A program made the translations under genes and the position numbers. From the NCBI GenBank assembly GCA_947373615.1, contig CANBYN010000128.1, forward strand, positions 1 through 5,846: a DNA stretch of 5,846 nucleotides. The letters run 5' to 3'. Positions 1 to 5,846 of this stretch are shown piece after piece. Position 1 is the stretch's first letter. Every line of letters starts with the position of its first letter. This DNA is from Burkholderiaceae bacterium (GTDB taxonomy: Bacteria; Pseudomonadota; Gammaproteobacteria; Burkholderiales; Burkholderiaceae). The notes under the pieces were generated by a model. It ran no database searches. It saw only the letters and a program-made list of their open reading frames with translations, and was not told the DNA's origin.

Positions 1-1
1 G

Positions 2-484
2 GGCTTAATTTTGTTACCAGCTACTTGGTTTGCGCTCATATTCTTACGCGATCTAGGTTTAGTATTTTTGCTCAGCAGTATGGCTTTAGTCTGGGTTGCT
101 GATATTGGGGCTTACTTTGTGGGTAAAGCCTTTGGTAAGCACAAGCTTGCAGTGCAGATTAGCCCAGGAAAATCAATTGAGGGTGCGCTTGGTGGTTTGG
201 TGTTTTGTTATGTATATGCGCTCCTATGCGTAATCTACTTGCCGTTTGAGGCTACTTTATTTGGCGCTTGGGCGATTCGATTTGGTTGGGTGCCAATGCT
301 CTTAATGGTTACCGTGCTGACAGCATTTAGTATTTTTGGAGACTTGTTTGAGTCGCAACTCAAGCGCTTGGCAGGTGTTAAAGATAGTAGTTTCTTATTG
401 CCAGGACATGGCGGTGTATTGGATCGCGTGGATGCATTGATTCCCACCATGCCTATAGCAGCCTTGCTAGCGGGATTGGTGTGA
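2..484 (+). CDS. cdsA: Phosphatidate cytidylyltransferase (CDP-diacylglycerol synthase), 5'-truncated by window edge
   Basis: CdsA is an inner-membrane enzyme that makes CDP-diacylglycerol from CTP and phosphatidic acid, the common precursor of bacterial phospholipids. The reading frame is open from the window edge, and 160 C-terminal residues are present. The family is usually about 270-285 residues, so roughly the N-terminal 40% lies upstream; the TTG at 11 is an internal codon, not the start. The full 27-residue CdsA family signature is at nt 353-433: S-x-L-K-R, then K-D, then P-G-H-G-G-V-L-D-R-V-D. The upstream conserved blocks WVADIGAYFVG (92-124) and ISPGKSIEG (158-184) are also intact. 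Several hydrophobic stretches (near 11-60, 65-124, 185-240, 289-340 and 448-481) fit a polytopic membrane protein. Its TGA stop overlaps the start of dxr, so the two genes are probably co-transcribed and translationally coupled. Confidence 0.96.
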   Translation, partial: GLILLPATWFALIFLRDLGLVFLLSSMALVWVADIGAYFVGKAFGKHKLAVQISPGKSIEGALGGLVFCYVYALLCVIYLPFEATLFGAWAIRFGWVPMLLMVTVLTAFSIFGDLFESQLKRLAGVKDSSFLLPGHGGVLDRVDALIPTMPIAALLAGLV

Positions 485-486
485 TG
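481..486 (+). other. cdsA/dxr stop-start overlap with two possible starts (GTGATG)
   Basis: The cdsA stop TGA (482-484) sits inside the hexamer GTGATG. Translation of dxr could start at GTG 481 (four-base overlap) or ATG 484 (one-base overlap). Only a weak purine stretch (CGGGA, 471-475) lies upstream, so re-initiation by ribosomes finishing cdsA is likely. That last point is an inference. Confidence 0.7.
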
Positions 487-1668
487 TCCGTAAGGCACGT
501 TGCGATTCTGGGGTCGACAGGATCTATTGGAGTCAACACGCTTGATGTTATTCGTGCGCACCCTGATCGTTTTAAAGTAACGGCACTCACTGCAGGAAAG
601 CAAGTGGAGCGACTAGCTGAACAATGCGCTGAATTTAATCCTGCCATTGCTGTTGTATCAGATGCTGATAGCGCCACTCGACTAAGTAAGTTGCTACTCG
701 ACAAAAAAATCAACACGCAAGTTTTACATGGCCCAGATGCATTGGTGGTTGCTATTACCGAATCCAATTGCGATACGGTGATGGCTGCAATAGTTGGTGC
801 AGCCGGTTTAGTTCCAACATTGGCCGCTGCGAAAGCAGGAAAGCGAGTGTTGCTTGCCAATAAAGAAGCTTTGGTAATGTCTGGCAACTTGTTTATGCAA
901 GCAATGAAGGATGGTGGCGGTGAGTTGCTGCCAATTGATAGCGAACATAATGCGATCTTTCAATGTTTGCCCGGTCAATTTTCAAAAAATCCAAATCCAA
1001 GTTTAGGTGTCGAAGAGCTTTGGTTAACAGCCTCGGGTGGCCCATTTAGAAATAAGCCGATTGAGGAACTGGCGGCTATTACTCCAGAGCAAGCATGCGC
1101 CCATCCTAACTGGGTGATGGGTCGAAAGATCTCAGTTGATTCTGCAACGATGATGAATAAAGGGCTCGAAGTGATTGAGGCCTTTTGGTTATTTGGATTG
1201 CCTCTTGAAAAAATTAAAGTATTGATTCATCCGCAAAGCGTAGTGCATTCAATGGTGCGTTATCGCGATGGCTCCGTCCTTGCACAGTTGGGTCAACCTG
1301 ATATGCGCACTCCGATTGCCTATGGCCTAGCTTGGCCTGAACGCATTGAAGCCGGGGTTGATCCCTTAAGCTTAACTCAGCTAGCTACATTGAGTTTTTC
1401 TGAACCAGATTTATTGCGCTTTCCTTGCCTGTCTTTGGCATTCTATGCAGCAAGAGCTGGGGGGAATGCGCCTACGGTATTAAATGCAGCCAATGAAATT
1501 GCAGTTGCTGCATTTTTAGACCACGGTTTGCCATATTTACAAATCCCTGTTGTGGTCGAAAAAACATTAAATGCAATATCGGTTGCGGGAGCAGACTCAA
1601 TCGAACTGATTTTGGATACTGATATGCGTGCCCGATTACTTGCAAAGGAATTTATTTGCAAGCTCTGA
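484..1668 (+). CDS. dxr: 1-deoxy-D-xylulose 5-phosphate reductoisomerase (MEP pathway)
   Basis: This cytoplasmic enzyme (IspC) converts 1-deoxy-D-xylulose 5-phosphate to 2-C-methyl-D-erythritol 4-phosphate using NADPH and a divalent metal. Numbering here is from the GTG at 481. The N-terminal nucleotide-binding loop GSTGSIG is at 11-17 and LLANKEALV at 124-132. The metal ligands match E. coli D150, E152 and E231: D153 and E155 in PIDSEHN, and E230 in MMNKGLE. Substrate-binding residues are S185 (ASGGPFR), H208, N226, K227 and H256 (HPQSVVHSM). The flexible-loop segment HPNWVMGRK is at 208-216. Length is 394-395 residues, normal for the family, with no missing key residue. The start is either ATG 484, sharing one base with the cdsA TGA, or GTG 481, overlapping by four. 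I prefer ATG, but no clear Shine-Dalgarno separates them. The 3' end overlaps rseP by 13 nt. Confidence 0.98.
   Translation: MSVRHVAILGSTGSIGVNTLDVIRAHPDRFKVTALTAGKQVERLAEQCAEFNPAIAVVSDADSATRLSKLLLDKKINTQVLHGPDALVVAITESNCDTVMAAIVGAAGLVPTLAAAKAGKRVLLANKEALVMSGNLFMQAMKDGGGELLPIDSEHNAIFQCLPGQFSKNPNPSLGVEELWLTASGGPFRNKPIEELAAITPEQACAHPNWVMGRKISVDSATMMNKGLEVIEAFWLFGLPLEKIKVLIHPQSVVHSMVRYRDGSVLAQLGQPDMRTPIAYGLAWPERIEAGVDPLSLTQLATLSFSEPDLLRFPCLSLAFYAARAGGNAPTVLNAANEIAVAAFLDHGLPYLQIPVVVEKTLNAISVAGADSIELILDTDMRARLLAKEFICKL
1645..1649 (+). promoter_or_regulatory. Ribosome binding site of rseP (AAGGA)
   Basis: AAGGA lies inside the end of dxr, six bases before TTG 1656. It decides the rseP start. The frame is closed upstream by a TGA at 1620-1622, and no ATG, GTG or other TTG occurs between that stop and 1656. 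Confidence 0.75.
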
Positions 1669-2789
1669 TAACTCTTGGAGCATTTGTCATCACTCTTGGG
1701 CTGCTTGTTAGCTTTCATGAGTTTGGACATTTTTTGGCGGCTCGTTGCTGCGGGGTACGTGTCCTGAGGTTTGCGGTGGGATTTGGCAAACCCCTTTTTA
1801 CTTATCGAGCTAGTAACAAAACGGAGTGGGTATTGGCGTCCATTCCTCTAGGGGGTTACGTCAAGCTTTTAGATGGTCGCGATAAGCAACAAAAAATTTC
1901 TCCTGCAGATGAATCTGAGTCTTTTGATAGGAAACCGCTCTGGCAACGATCCATCATCGTTGCCGCAGGCCCAATCGCCAACTTTTTCCTAGCAATTACC
2001 TTGTTTGCCTTGATTTATATTTCTGGGGCTCCTCAGCTACCTGCGGTATTACAAAGCCCTCCAGCAAGCTCTCTCGCCGCAAAATTGGGGGTCATAGAAG
2101 GGGATCGTGTAGTGGGTTGGCAAACCTTGGAGGCTAATGGGGATTTTGGGAGTATTTCTGGTGAATTTAAGCCAGTTTCAAGCTGGAACAGCTTGCGTTG
2201 GCATTTACTAGACGCCCTTACTAGTGGCGCAGGGTTTTCGCTTGAGATGGAGTCACCCTCTGGCAGTCGATTTGCAAAAACCTTTTTGGCAGAAGATTTA
2301 CCTAAGTTAAGTCCAGAAAAGGACTCCATGCTGGAGCTTGGGGTTTTGCCTACCCCCATGCCATTGTCTAGCTGGCCAGAAATGCGGTTAAACCCTTGGA
2401 ATGCCACGTTTTTCGCCGCCCAAAGGGTTTGGATTATTACCAAGGTTTCAACCCGGCTAATGGTCGGTATTTTTACTGGCGCAACCTCAGTAAAGCAGCT
2501 CGGAGGCCCTCTTAGCATTGCTGATATGGCCGGTAAGTCGGCTCAGGTGGGCTGGCAGCCTTTTTTGGCATTTTTGGCTCTCATGAGTATAAGTATTGGT
2601 TTACTCAATTTAGTCCCTTTTCCCATGCTTGATGGGGGTCAGCTACTGTATGATGCATGGGAGTTAGTTGCTGGTAAGCGAATATCGATCTCAATACAAG
2701 AGCAGCTCCAAAAAGTGGGCTTCTTTTTACTGATTTTTATATCATTGCTGGCCTTGTTTAACGATTTACAACGCTATTTTTCGCCTTGA
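1656..2789 (+). CDS. rseP: RseP-type site-2 intramembrane zinc metalloprotease, compact form with one recognisable PDZ domain
   Basis: RseP is an inner-membrane zinc protease. In E. coli it cuts the anti-sigma factor RseA after DegS, releasing sigma-E, and also clears leftover signal peptides. The zinc motif HEFGH is at residues 21-25 in the first membrane segment. IPLGGYVKLLDGR follows, then the conserved R98...AAGPIANF (103-110) leading into the second segment. The third zinc ligand lies in N318-LVPFPML-D326-GG, followed by a last hydrophobic segment. A PDZ-like region spans about 129-233. Length is 377 residues against about 450 in E. coli. The missing part corresponds to the second PDZ domain, because ELGVLPTPMP (227-236), which resembles the end of E. 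coli PDZ-N, runs almost directly into the AAQRVW segment before the third membrane helix. The TTG start is forced by an upstream stop and has a good AAGGA site. The gene overlaps dxr by 13 nt and bamA by 4 nt. Family assignment is firm; the sigma-E role here is inferred. Confidence 0.95.
   Translation: MQALITLGAFVITLGLLVSFHEFGHFLAARCCGVRVLRFAVGFGKPLFTYRASNKTEWVLASIPLGGYVKLLDGRDKQQKISPADESESFDRKPLWQRSIIVAAGPIANFFLAITLFALIYISGAPQLPAVLQSPPASSLAAKLGVIEGDRVVGWQTLEANGDFGSISGEFKPVSSWNSLRWHLLDALTSGAGFSLEMESPSGSRFAKTFLAEDLPKLSPEKDSMLELGVLPTPMPLSSWPEMRLNPWNATFFAAQRVWIITKVSTRLMVGIFTGATSVKQLGGPLSIADMAGKSAQVGWQPFLAFLALMSISIGLLNLVPFPMLDGGQLLYDAWELVAGKRISISIQEQLQKVGFFLLIFISLLALFNDLQRYFSP
2786..2789 (+). other. 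rseP/bamA TTGA stop-start overlap
   Basis: The rseP stop TGA (2787-2789) overlaps a TTG start codon for bamA (2786-2788). The bamA frame is closed upstream by TAA at 2759-2761, and the only start-like codons before the signal peptide are TTG 2786 and TTG 2795. No Shine-Dalgarno is visible, and the surroundings are T-rich (T5 at 2777-2781, T6 at 2791-2796). Coupling to rseP translation is therefore likely, by inference. Confidence 0.75.
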
Positions 2790-5134
2790 ATTTTTTGACC
2801 TCCCCATTCCGTTTTTCAGCCCGTTTAATCGCTCAGCTAATTCTCTTCTTTGCCGTTGGTTTTAGCTTGAATGCATATGCTGCAGATTCTTTTGTGGTGA
2901 AGGATATTCGGGTTGAGGGATTGCAGCGTGTAGAGCCTGGAACAGTTTTTAGTTACCTCCCAGTGCAAGTTGGCGATACGTTTACCGATGAAAAGAGTGC
3001 TGAATCGATTAAAGCTTTGTATAGCACCGGCTTTTTTAGAGATGTCCAAATCCAAGCACAAGGTAGCGTTCTGATTGTGATCGTCGATGAGCGGCCCACG
3101 ATTTCACGTATCGAATTCACAGGGATGAAAGAGTTTGATCCTGAGATTGTCCGCAAATCTTTGAAGGTAGTTGGTGTAGCTGAAGCCCGTTTCTATGACA
3201 AGGCTTTAATCGATAAGGCTGAACAAGAATTAAAACGTCAATATGTAGGCAAAGGGATGTATGCGGCAGAGGTAGTGGCTACCGTTACTCCAATAGAACG
3301 CAATCAAGTCGCTGTTTATTTCAATATAGATGAAGGCCCTGTCGCCAAGATTCAAGAAATTAATTTTATTGGTAACGAAGCCTTTAGCGAGGGCACTCTA
3401 AAGAGCGAGATGCAGTTAAAGACTGGTGGATGGTTGTCTTGGTATAGCAAAGACAATTTGTACTCTAAACAAAAGCTAACCGCTGACCTAGAAACAATTC
3501 GTTCGTATTACTTAAATCGCGGCTATCTTGAATTTGTTATTGAATCTACACAGGTTTCAATTACTCCTGATAAAAAAGGTATTTTTCTCACTATTAGCAT
3601 TCGCGAAGGTGAAAAATTTACCGTAAAAAATGTCCGCTTAGCAGGAGAGACGCTTGGTAAAGAAGCTGAGTTAATGAGTTTAGTCGTGCTGAAACCAGGC
3701 GACACTTTTTCTTCAGCCCGTTTAACTGAGAGCACCAAAGCAATTGCTGAGATATTGGGATCTTATGGGTATGCGTTTGCAACGATTAACCCGCAACCAG
3801 ATATTCGTCGTGAATTAGCTGAAGTGGATCTCACTTTGGTGATTGATCCTGGTAGACGAATTTATGTTCGTCAGGTAGCCATTAGCGGAAATGCAAAAAC
3901 GCGAGATGTGGTAATTCGTCGTGAGATGCGCCAGTTCGAAAGTTCATGGTTTGATAGCGACAAGATTGAATTATCTAAGAAGCGTCTTGGTCGCTTGGGT
4001 TACTTTACAGAGACCGATATCGCGACTGAAGATGTTCCAGGATCTCCTGACCAAGTGGATGTGAATGTTAAGGTGACTGAGAAGCCCACAGGGGCAGTTA
4101 CTGTCGGCGCAGGTTTTTCTTCAACGGAAAAATTAATTCTATCTGCTGGTGTTAATCAAGATAACGCCTTTGGTACAGGCACTGCAATTGGACTGAACGC
4201 ATCCGTAGGCAAAATTAACCAGAACTTGACTTTGTCTAATTACGATCCATACTTTACTGAAGATGGTATTAGTCGCTATACCGATTTGTACTATCGCTCA
4301 TCAAAGCCGCTTTACTACGTAGGCGATCCTGATTATCAAATTAAATCGATTGGCTCCAACATTAAATTTGGCGTTCCTTACACTGAAGTAGATCGTGTTT
4401 TCTTTGGTACTGGTGTTGAGGCATTCCAGATCAACACCACATCTAATACGCCTATTCCATATTTAACTTATGCGCAAAGTTATGGAGTGGCTGCGCCGGG
4501 ATATCCAGCAACCTTAAATACGTATAACGTGCCGGTTACTGTTGGTTGGTCTCGGGATGGTCGCGACAGCGCACTCATTCCATCTGAGGGTTCCTTGCAA
4601 CAACTTACTGGTGAGGTTGGCACCCCTGCGGGCAATATGACTTTTTACCGTGTTTATGGTCAATATCAGAAGTACCATTCATTCTCGAAGGGCAATATTC
4701 TTTCCTTCAATGGTGAGGTTGGCTATGGAGAGGCTTATGGAAATAACCCCTTCCCAATTACCAAAAACTACTACGTGGGTGGCATTGGCTCTGTACGTGG
4801 CTATTCACCTGGATCACTGGGACCTCAGTACTACAATACCGCTATTAATGCCTACCAACCAACTGGCGGTCAATCTAAAATCGTGACGAACATTGAATAT
4901 ACCGTTCCTGTTCCAGGATCTGGGACTGACAAGACTTTGCGGATGTTTACCTTTGTGGACGGCGGTAATGCCTTTGGTACAAACCTAAACTTAGTCTTAA
5001 GGTACTCTTATGGCTTGGGTATATCATGGATCTCACCATTAGGCCCACTAAAATTCAGCTATGGTATTCCGATCAAGTCACAACCTACGGATAATATCCA
5101 GCGCTTGCAATTCCAAGTGGGTACGGCGTTTTAA
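2786..5134 (+). CDS. bamA: Outer membrane protein assembly factor BamA (Omp85)
   Basis: BamA is the essential core of the BAM complex, which folds beta-barrel proteins into the outer membrane. A signal peptide covers 1-32, with likely cleavage after A-Y-A. Five POTRA domains follow at about 36-103, 104-185, 186-276, 277-356 and 357-434, most of them ending in recognisable boundary motifs (DERPT, DEGP, REGEKF, DPGRR, EKPTG). POTRA5 carries RREMRQ (378-383); its E380 matches E. coli E373, a BamD contact. The barrel runs from about 435 to 782, with the family loop-6 motif VRGY at 670-673 (VRGF in E. coli) and a C-terminal strand QFQVGTAF ending in the aromatic residue used as the barrel-folding signal. 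Length is 782 residues against 810 in E. coli, complete and without disruption. The start is TTG 2786, with TTG 2795 the only nearby alternative. Its place between rseP and skp is the usual one. Confidence 0.98.
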   Translation: MNFLTSPFRFSARLIAQLILFFAVGFSLNAYAADSFVVKDIRVEGLQRVEPGTVFSYLPVQVGDTFTDEKSAESIKALYSTGFFRDVQIQAQGSVLIVIVDERPTISRIEFTGMKEFDPEIVRKSLKVVGVAEARFYDKALIDKAEQELKRQYVGKGMYAAEVVATVTPIERNQVAVYFNIDEGPVAKIQEINFIGNEAFSEGTLKSEMQLKTGGWLSWYSKDNLYSKQKLTADLETIRSYYLNRGYLEFVIESTQVSITPDKKGIFLTISIREGEKFTVKNVRLAGETLGKEAELMSLVVLKPGDTFSSARLTESTKAIAEILGSYGYAFATINPQPDIRRELAEVDLTLVIDPGRRIYVRQVAISGNAKTRDVVIRREMRQFESSWFDSDKIELSKKRLGRLGYFTETDIATEDVPGSPDQVDVNVKVTEKPTGAVTVGAGFSSTEKLILSAGVNQDNAFGTGTAIGLNASVGKINQNLTLSNYDPYFTEDGISRYTDLYYRSSKPLYYVGDPDYQIKSIGSNIKFGVPYTEVDRVFFGTGVEAFQINTTSNTPIPYLTYAQSYGVAAPGYPATLNTYNVPVTVGWSRDGRDSALIPSEGSLQQLTGEVGTPAGNMTFYRVYGQYQKYHSFSKGNILSFNGEVGYGEAYGNNPFPITKNYYVGGIGSVRGYSPGSLGPQYYNTAINAYQPTGGQSKIVTNIEYTVPVPGSGTDKTLRMFTFVDGGNAFGTNLNLVLRYSYGLGISWISPLGPLKFSYGIPIKSQPTDNIQRLQFQVGTAF

Positions 5135-5140
5135 TTGTTT

Positions 5141-5148
5141 AAGGAAAG
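5141..5148 (+). promoter_or_regulatory. Ribosome binding site of skp (AAGGAAAG)
   Basis: AAGGAAAG sits in the 18-nt gap after bamA; its AAGGA core (5141-5145) is seven bases before ATG 5153. This fixes the start at ATG 5153 rather than the in-frame TTG at 5135, which directly abuts the bamA stop and would put extra residues ahead of a normal signal peptide. It is the clearest ribosome binding site in the window. Confidence 0.85.
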
Positions 5149-5152
5149 TTTT

Positions 5153-5680
5153 ATGAAGCTATATCAATCTCCAATATGGATTCAAATTAGTTTGGCTGCT
5201 TTACTGGTTGCTGTTACGGCACCACAAGTAATGGCCCAAGATGCCGGCACTCGTGTGGCGGTGGTGAACTCAGAAAAAGTATTTAATGAGTCCAACTTGG
5301 CAAAAGCCATGCAAACCCGTTTGCAGAATGACTTTACAAAACGTCAAAATGATTTGCGTGATAGCGCTCAAAAAATTAAAACAGCAGCAGAAAAACTCGA
5401 TCGCGACGGAGCGGTGATGAACGAAGCGGAGCGTGTCCGTCGTCAACGCGAGTTAGCAGATCAAGATCGCGAGCTTCAACGCAAGCAACGTGAATTTACT
5501 GAAGACCTCAATCAGCGAACATTTGAAGAGCGTGCAAAGATTGCTGAAAAAGCAAACTTAGTTCTAAAGCAAATCGCTGAGCAAAGAAAAATAGATGTCA
5601 TCGTTCAAGAGGCGGCTTACGTCAGCCCAAAGTCTGATATTACTGACGATGTCATCAAGGCTTTAAATAGTCTGAAGTAA
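5153..5680 (+). CDS. skp: Periplasmic chaperone Skp (OmpH family)
   Basis: Skp is a trimeric periplasmic holdase that keeps unfolded outer-membrane proteins soluble on their way to the BAM complex. The protein has 175 residues, with a signal peptide of a short K2 start, a hydrophobic core (about 8-23) and likely cleavage after V-M-A at 28. The mature part opens with the family's first strand (RVAVVNSEKVF), then a long, highly charged Lys/Arg/Glu/Gln-rich helix region (about 45-135) with coiled-coil character, which forms the arms of the Skp trimer. It ends with the conserved body segment IDVIVQEAAYVSPKSDIT and an amphipathic last helix. Length is close to the usual 160-180. The gene sits 18 nt after bamA and 5 nt before lpxD, its normal place. 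Recognition rests on domain layout and context, since OmpH proteins are poorly conserved in sequence. Confidence 0.94.
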   Translation: MKLYQSPIWIQISLAALLVAVTAPQVMAQDAGTRVAVVNSEKVFNESNLAKAMQTRLQNDFTKRQNDLRDSAQKIKTAAEKLDRDGAVMNEAERVRRQRELADQDRELQRKQREFTEDLNQRTFEERAKIAEKANLVLKQIAEQRKIDVIVQEAAYVSPKSDITDDVIKALNSLK

Positions 5681-5685
5681 GCTTT

Positions 5686-5846
5686 ATGTCAACCGCCATT
5701 GAGCTGGCCGAACGGTTTCAAGCAAGCTTGGTGGGAGTAGCTTCACACGATTTTGTTGGTCTTGCTCCCTTGGAGCGTGCCAAATCTGATCAAATCTCTT
5801 TTCTCTCAAATCCTCTTTACAGACAACAGGCTAGCAATAGTGCTGC
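5686..5846 (+). CDS. lpxD: UDP-3-O-(3-hydroxyacyl)glucosamine N-acyltransferase, 3'-truncated by window edge
   Basis: LpxD adds the N-linked hydroxyacyl chain to UDP-3-O-acyl-glucosamine, the third step of lipid A synthesis, in the cytoplasm. Only 53 codons plus two bases are present, about 15% of the usual roughly 340-360 residues. They match the N-terminal uridine-binding domain: a first helix (IELAERFQASLVG), a middle strand ending in FVGLAPLERA, then the diagnostic block QISFLSNPLYR (36-46), comparable to HITFMVNPKYR in E. coli LpxD. The left-handed beta-helix with its hexapeptide repeats and catalytic histidine lies beyond the window and cannot be checked. The start ATG 5686 is five bases after the skp stop; upstream there is only a weak GAAG (5674-5677) eight bases away. 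The position directly after skp supports the call. Confidence 0.92.
   Translation, partial: MSTAIELAERFQASLVGVASHDFVGLAPLERAKSDQISFLSNPLYRQQASNSA

Noticed and set aside
235..887. Two minus-strand open frames (235-603 and 453-887) across cdsA/dxr
   Set aside because: They lie opposite well-conserved plus-strand genes with intact motifs, show no recognisable domain, and are low-complexity Ser/Thr/Ala-rich, typical of antisense shadow frames.
2033..2518. Minus-strand open frame of 161 codons opposite rseP
   Set aside because: It lies entirely inside rseP, has no recognisable motif and no ribosome binding site of note. Its length reflects the base composition of rseP.
2936..2970. GGAAC-containing stretch near the bamA start, considered as a sigma-E type -35 element
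   Set aside because: No TCAAA-like -10 element follows at the right distance, and it lies inside the bamA coding region rather than upstream of it.
4650..4886. Plus-strand 78-codon frame inside bamA
   Set aside because: It is a different frame of the conserved bamA barrel region containing VRGY. It has no recognisable domain.
5067..5095. Possible sigma-70 promoter before skp (GATAAT at 5090-5095)
   Set aside because: The -10-like hexamer is good, but the matching -35 position (TTCCGA, 5067-5072) shares only three bases with the consensus, and the site lies in bamA coding sequence. It is expected by chance in DNA of this composition.
1..5846. Search for a novel system, mobile element, repeat array, tRNA or other RNA gene
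   Set aside because: Almost every base belongs to one of six conserved housekeeping genes. The gaps total 23 bases, and by eye no repeats, terminator hairpins or transfer scars are seen.

Overview
The window is one unbroken stretch of conserved envelope-biogenesis genes, all on the + strand, in the order cdsA (3' end) - dxr - rseP - bamA - skp - lpxD (5' end). This order (cdsA-dxr-rseP-bamA-skp-lpxD, usually followed by fabZ-lpxA-lpxB) is standard for beta- and gammaproteobacteria. The protein sequences look betaproteobacterial. The moderate GC content (judged by eye as mid-40s per cent, not counted) and the very tight gene packing suggest a Burkholderiaceae member with a small genome, such as Polynucleobacter. 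That placement is an inference from style, not a database result.

Layout: 2-484 is the C-terminal part of CdsA (CDP-diacylglycerol synthase), with its complete signature motif. 484 (or 481)-1668 is Dxr, the second enzyme of the MEP isoprenoid pathway. 1656-2789 is RseP, the site-2 intramembrane protease. 2786-5134 is BamA, with five POTRA domains and an outer-membrane barrel. 5153-5680 is Skp/OmpH, a periplasmic chaperone. 5686-5846 is the start of LpxD, a lipid A acyltransferase. The first three junctions overlap, by 1-4, 13 and 4 nt. The last two gaps are 18 and 5 nt. There is no non-coding stretch over 20 nt, and I see no terminator, RNA gene, repeat, mobile element or CRISPR.

Together the genes cover phospholipid precursor synthesis (CdsA), isoprenoid precursors needed among other things for undecaprenyl phosphate (Dxr), envelope-stress or signal-peptide proteolysis (RseP), outer-membrane protein insertion (BamA), delivery of unfolded outer-membrane proteins (Skp) and lipid A synthesis (LpxD). 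This is a housekeeping operon, and I do not see an undescribed system in it. The points worth a second look are a compact RseP that seems to have one PDZ domain rather than the tandem pair of E. coli, and the forced TTG start codons of both rseP and bamA in overlapping, probably translationally coupled junctions.
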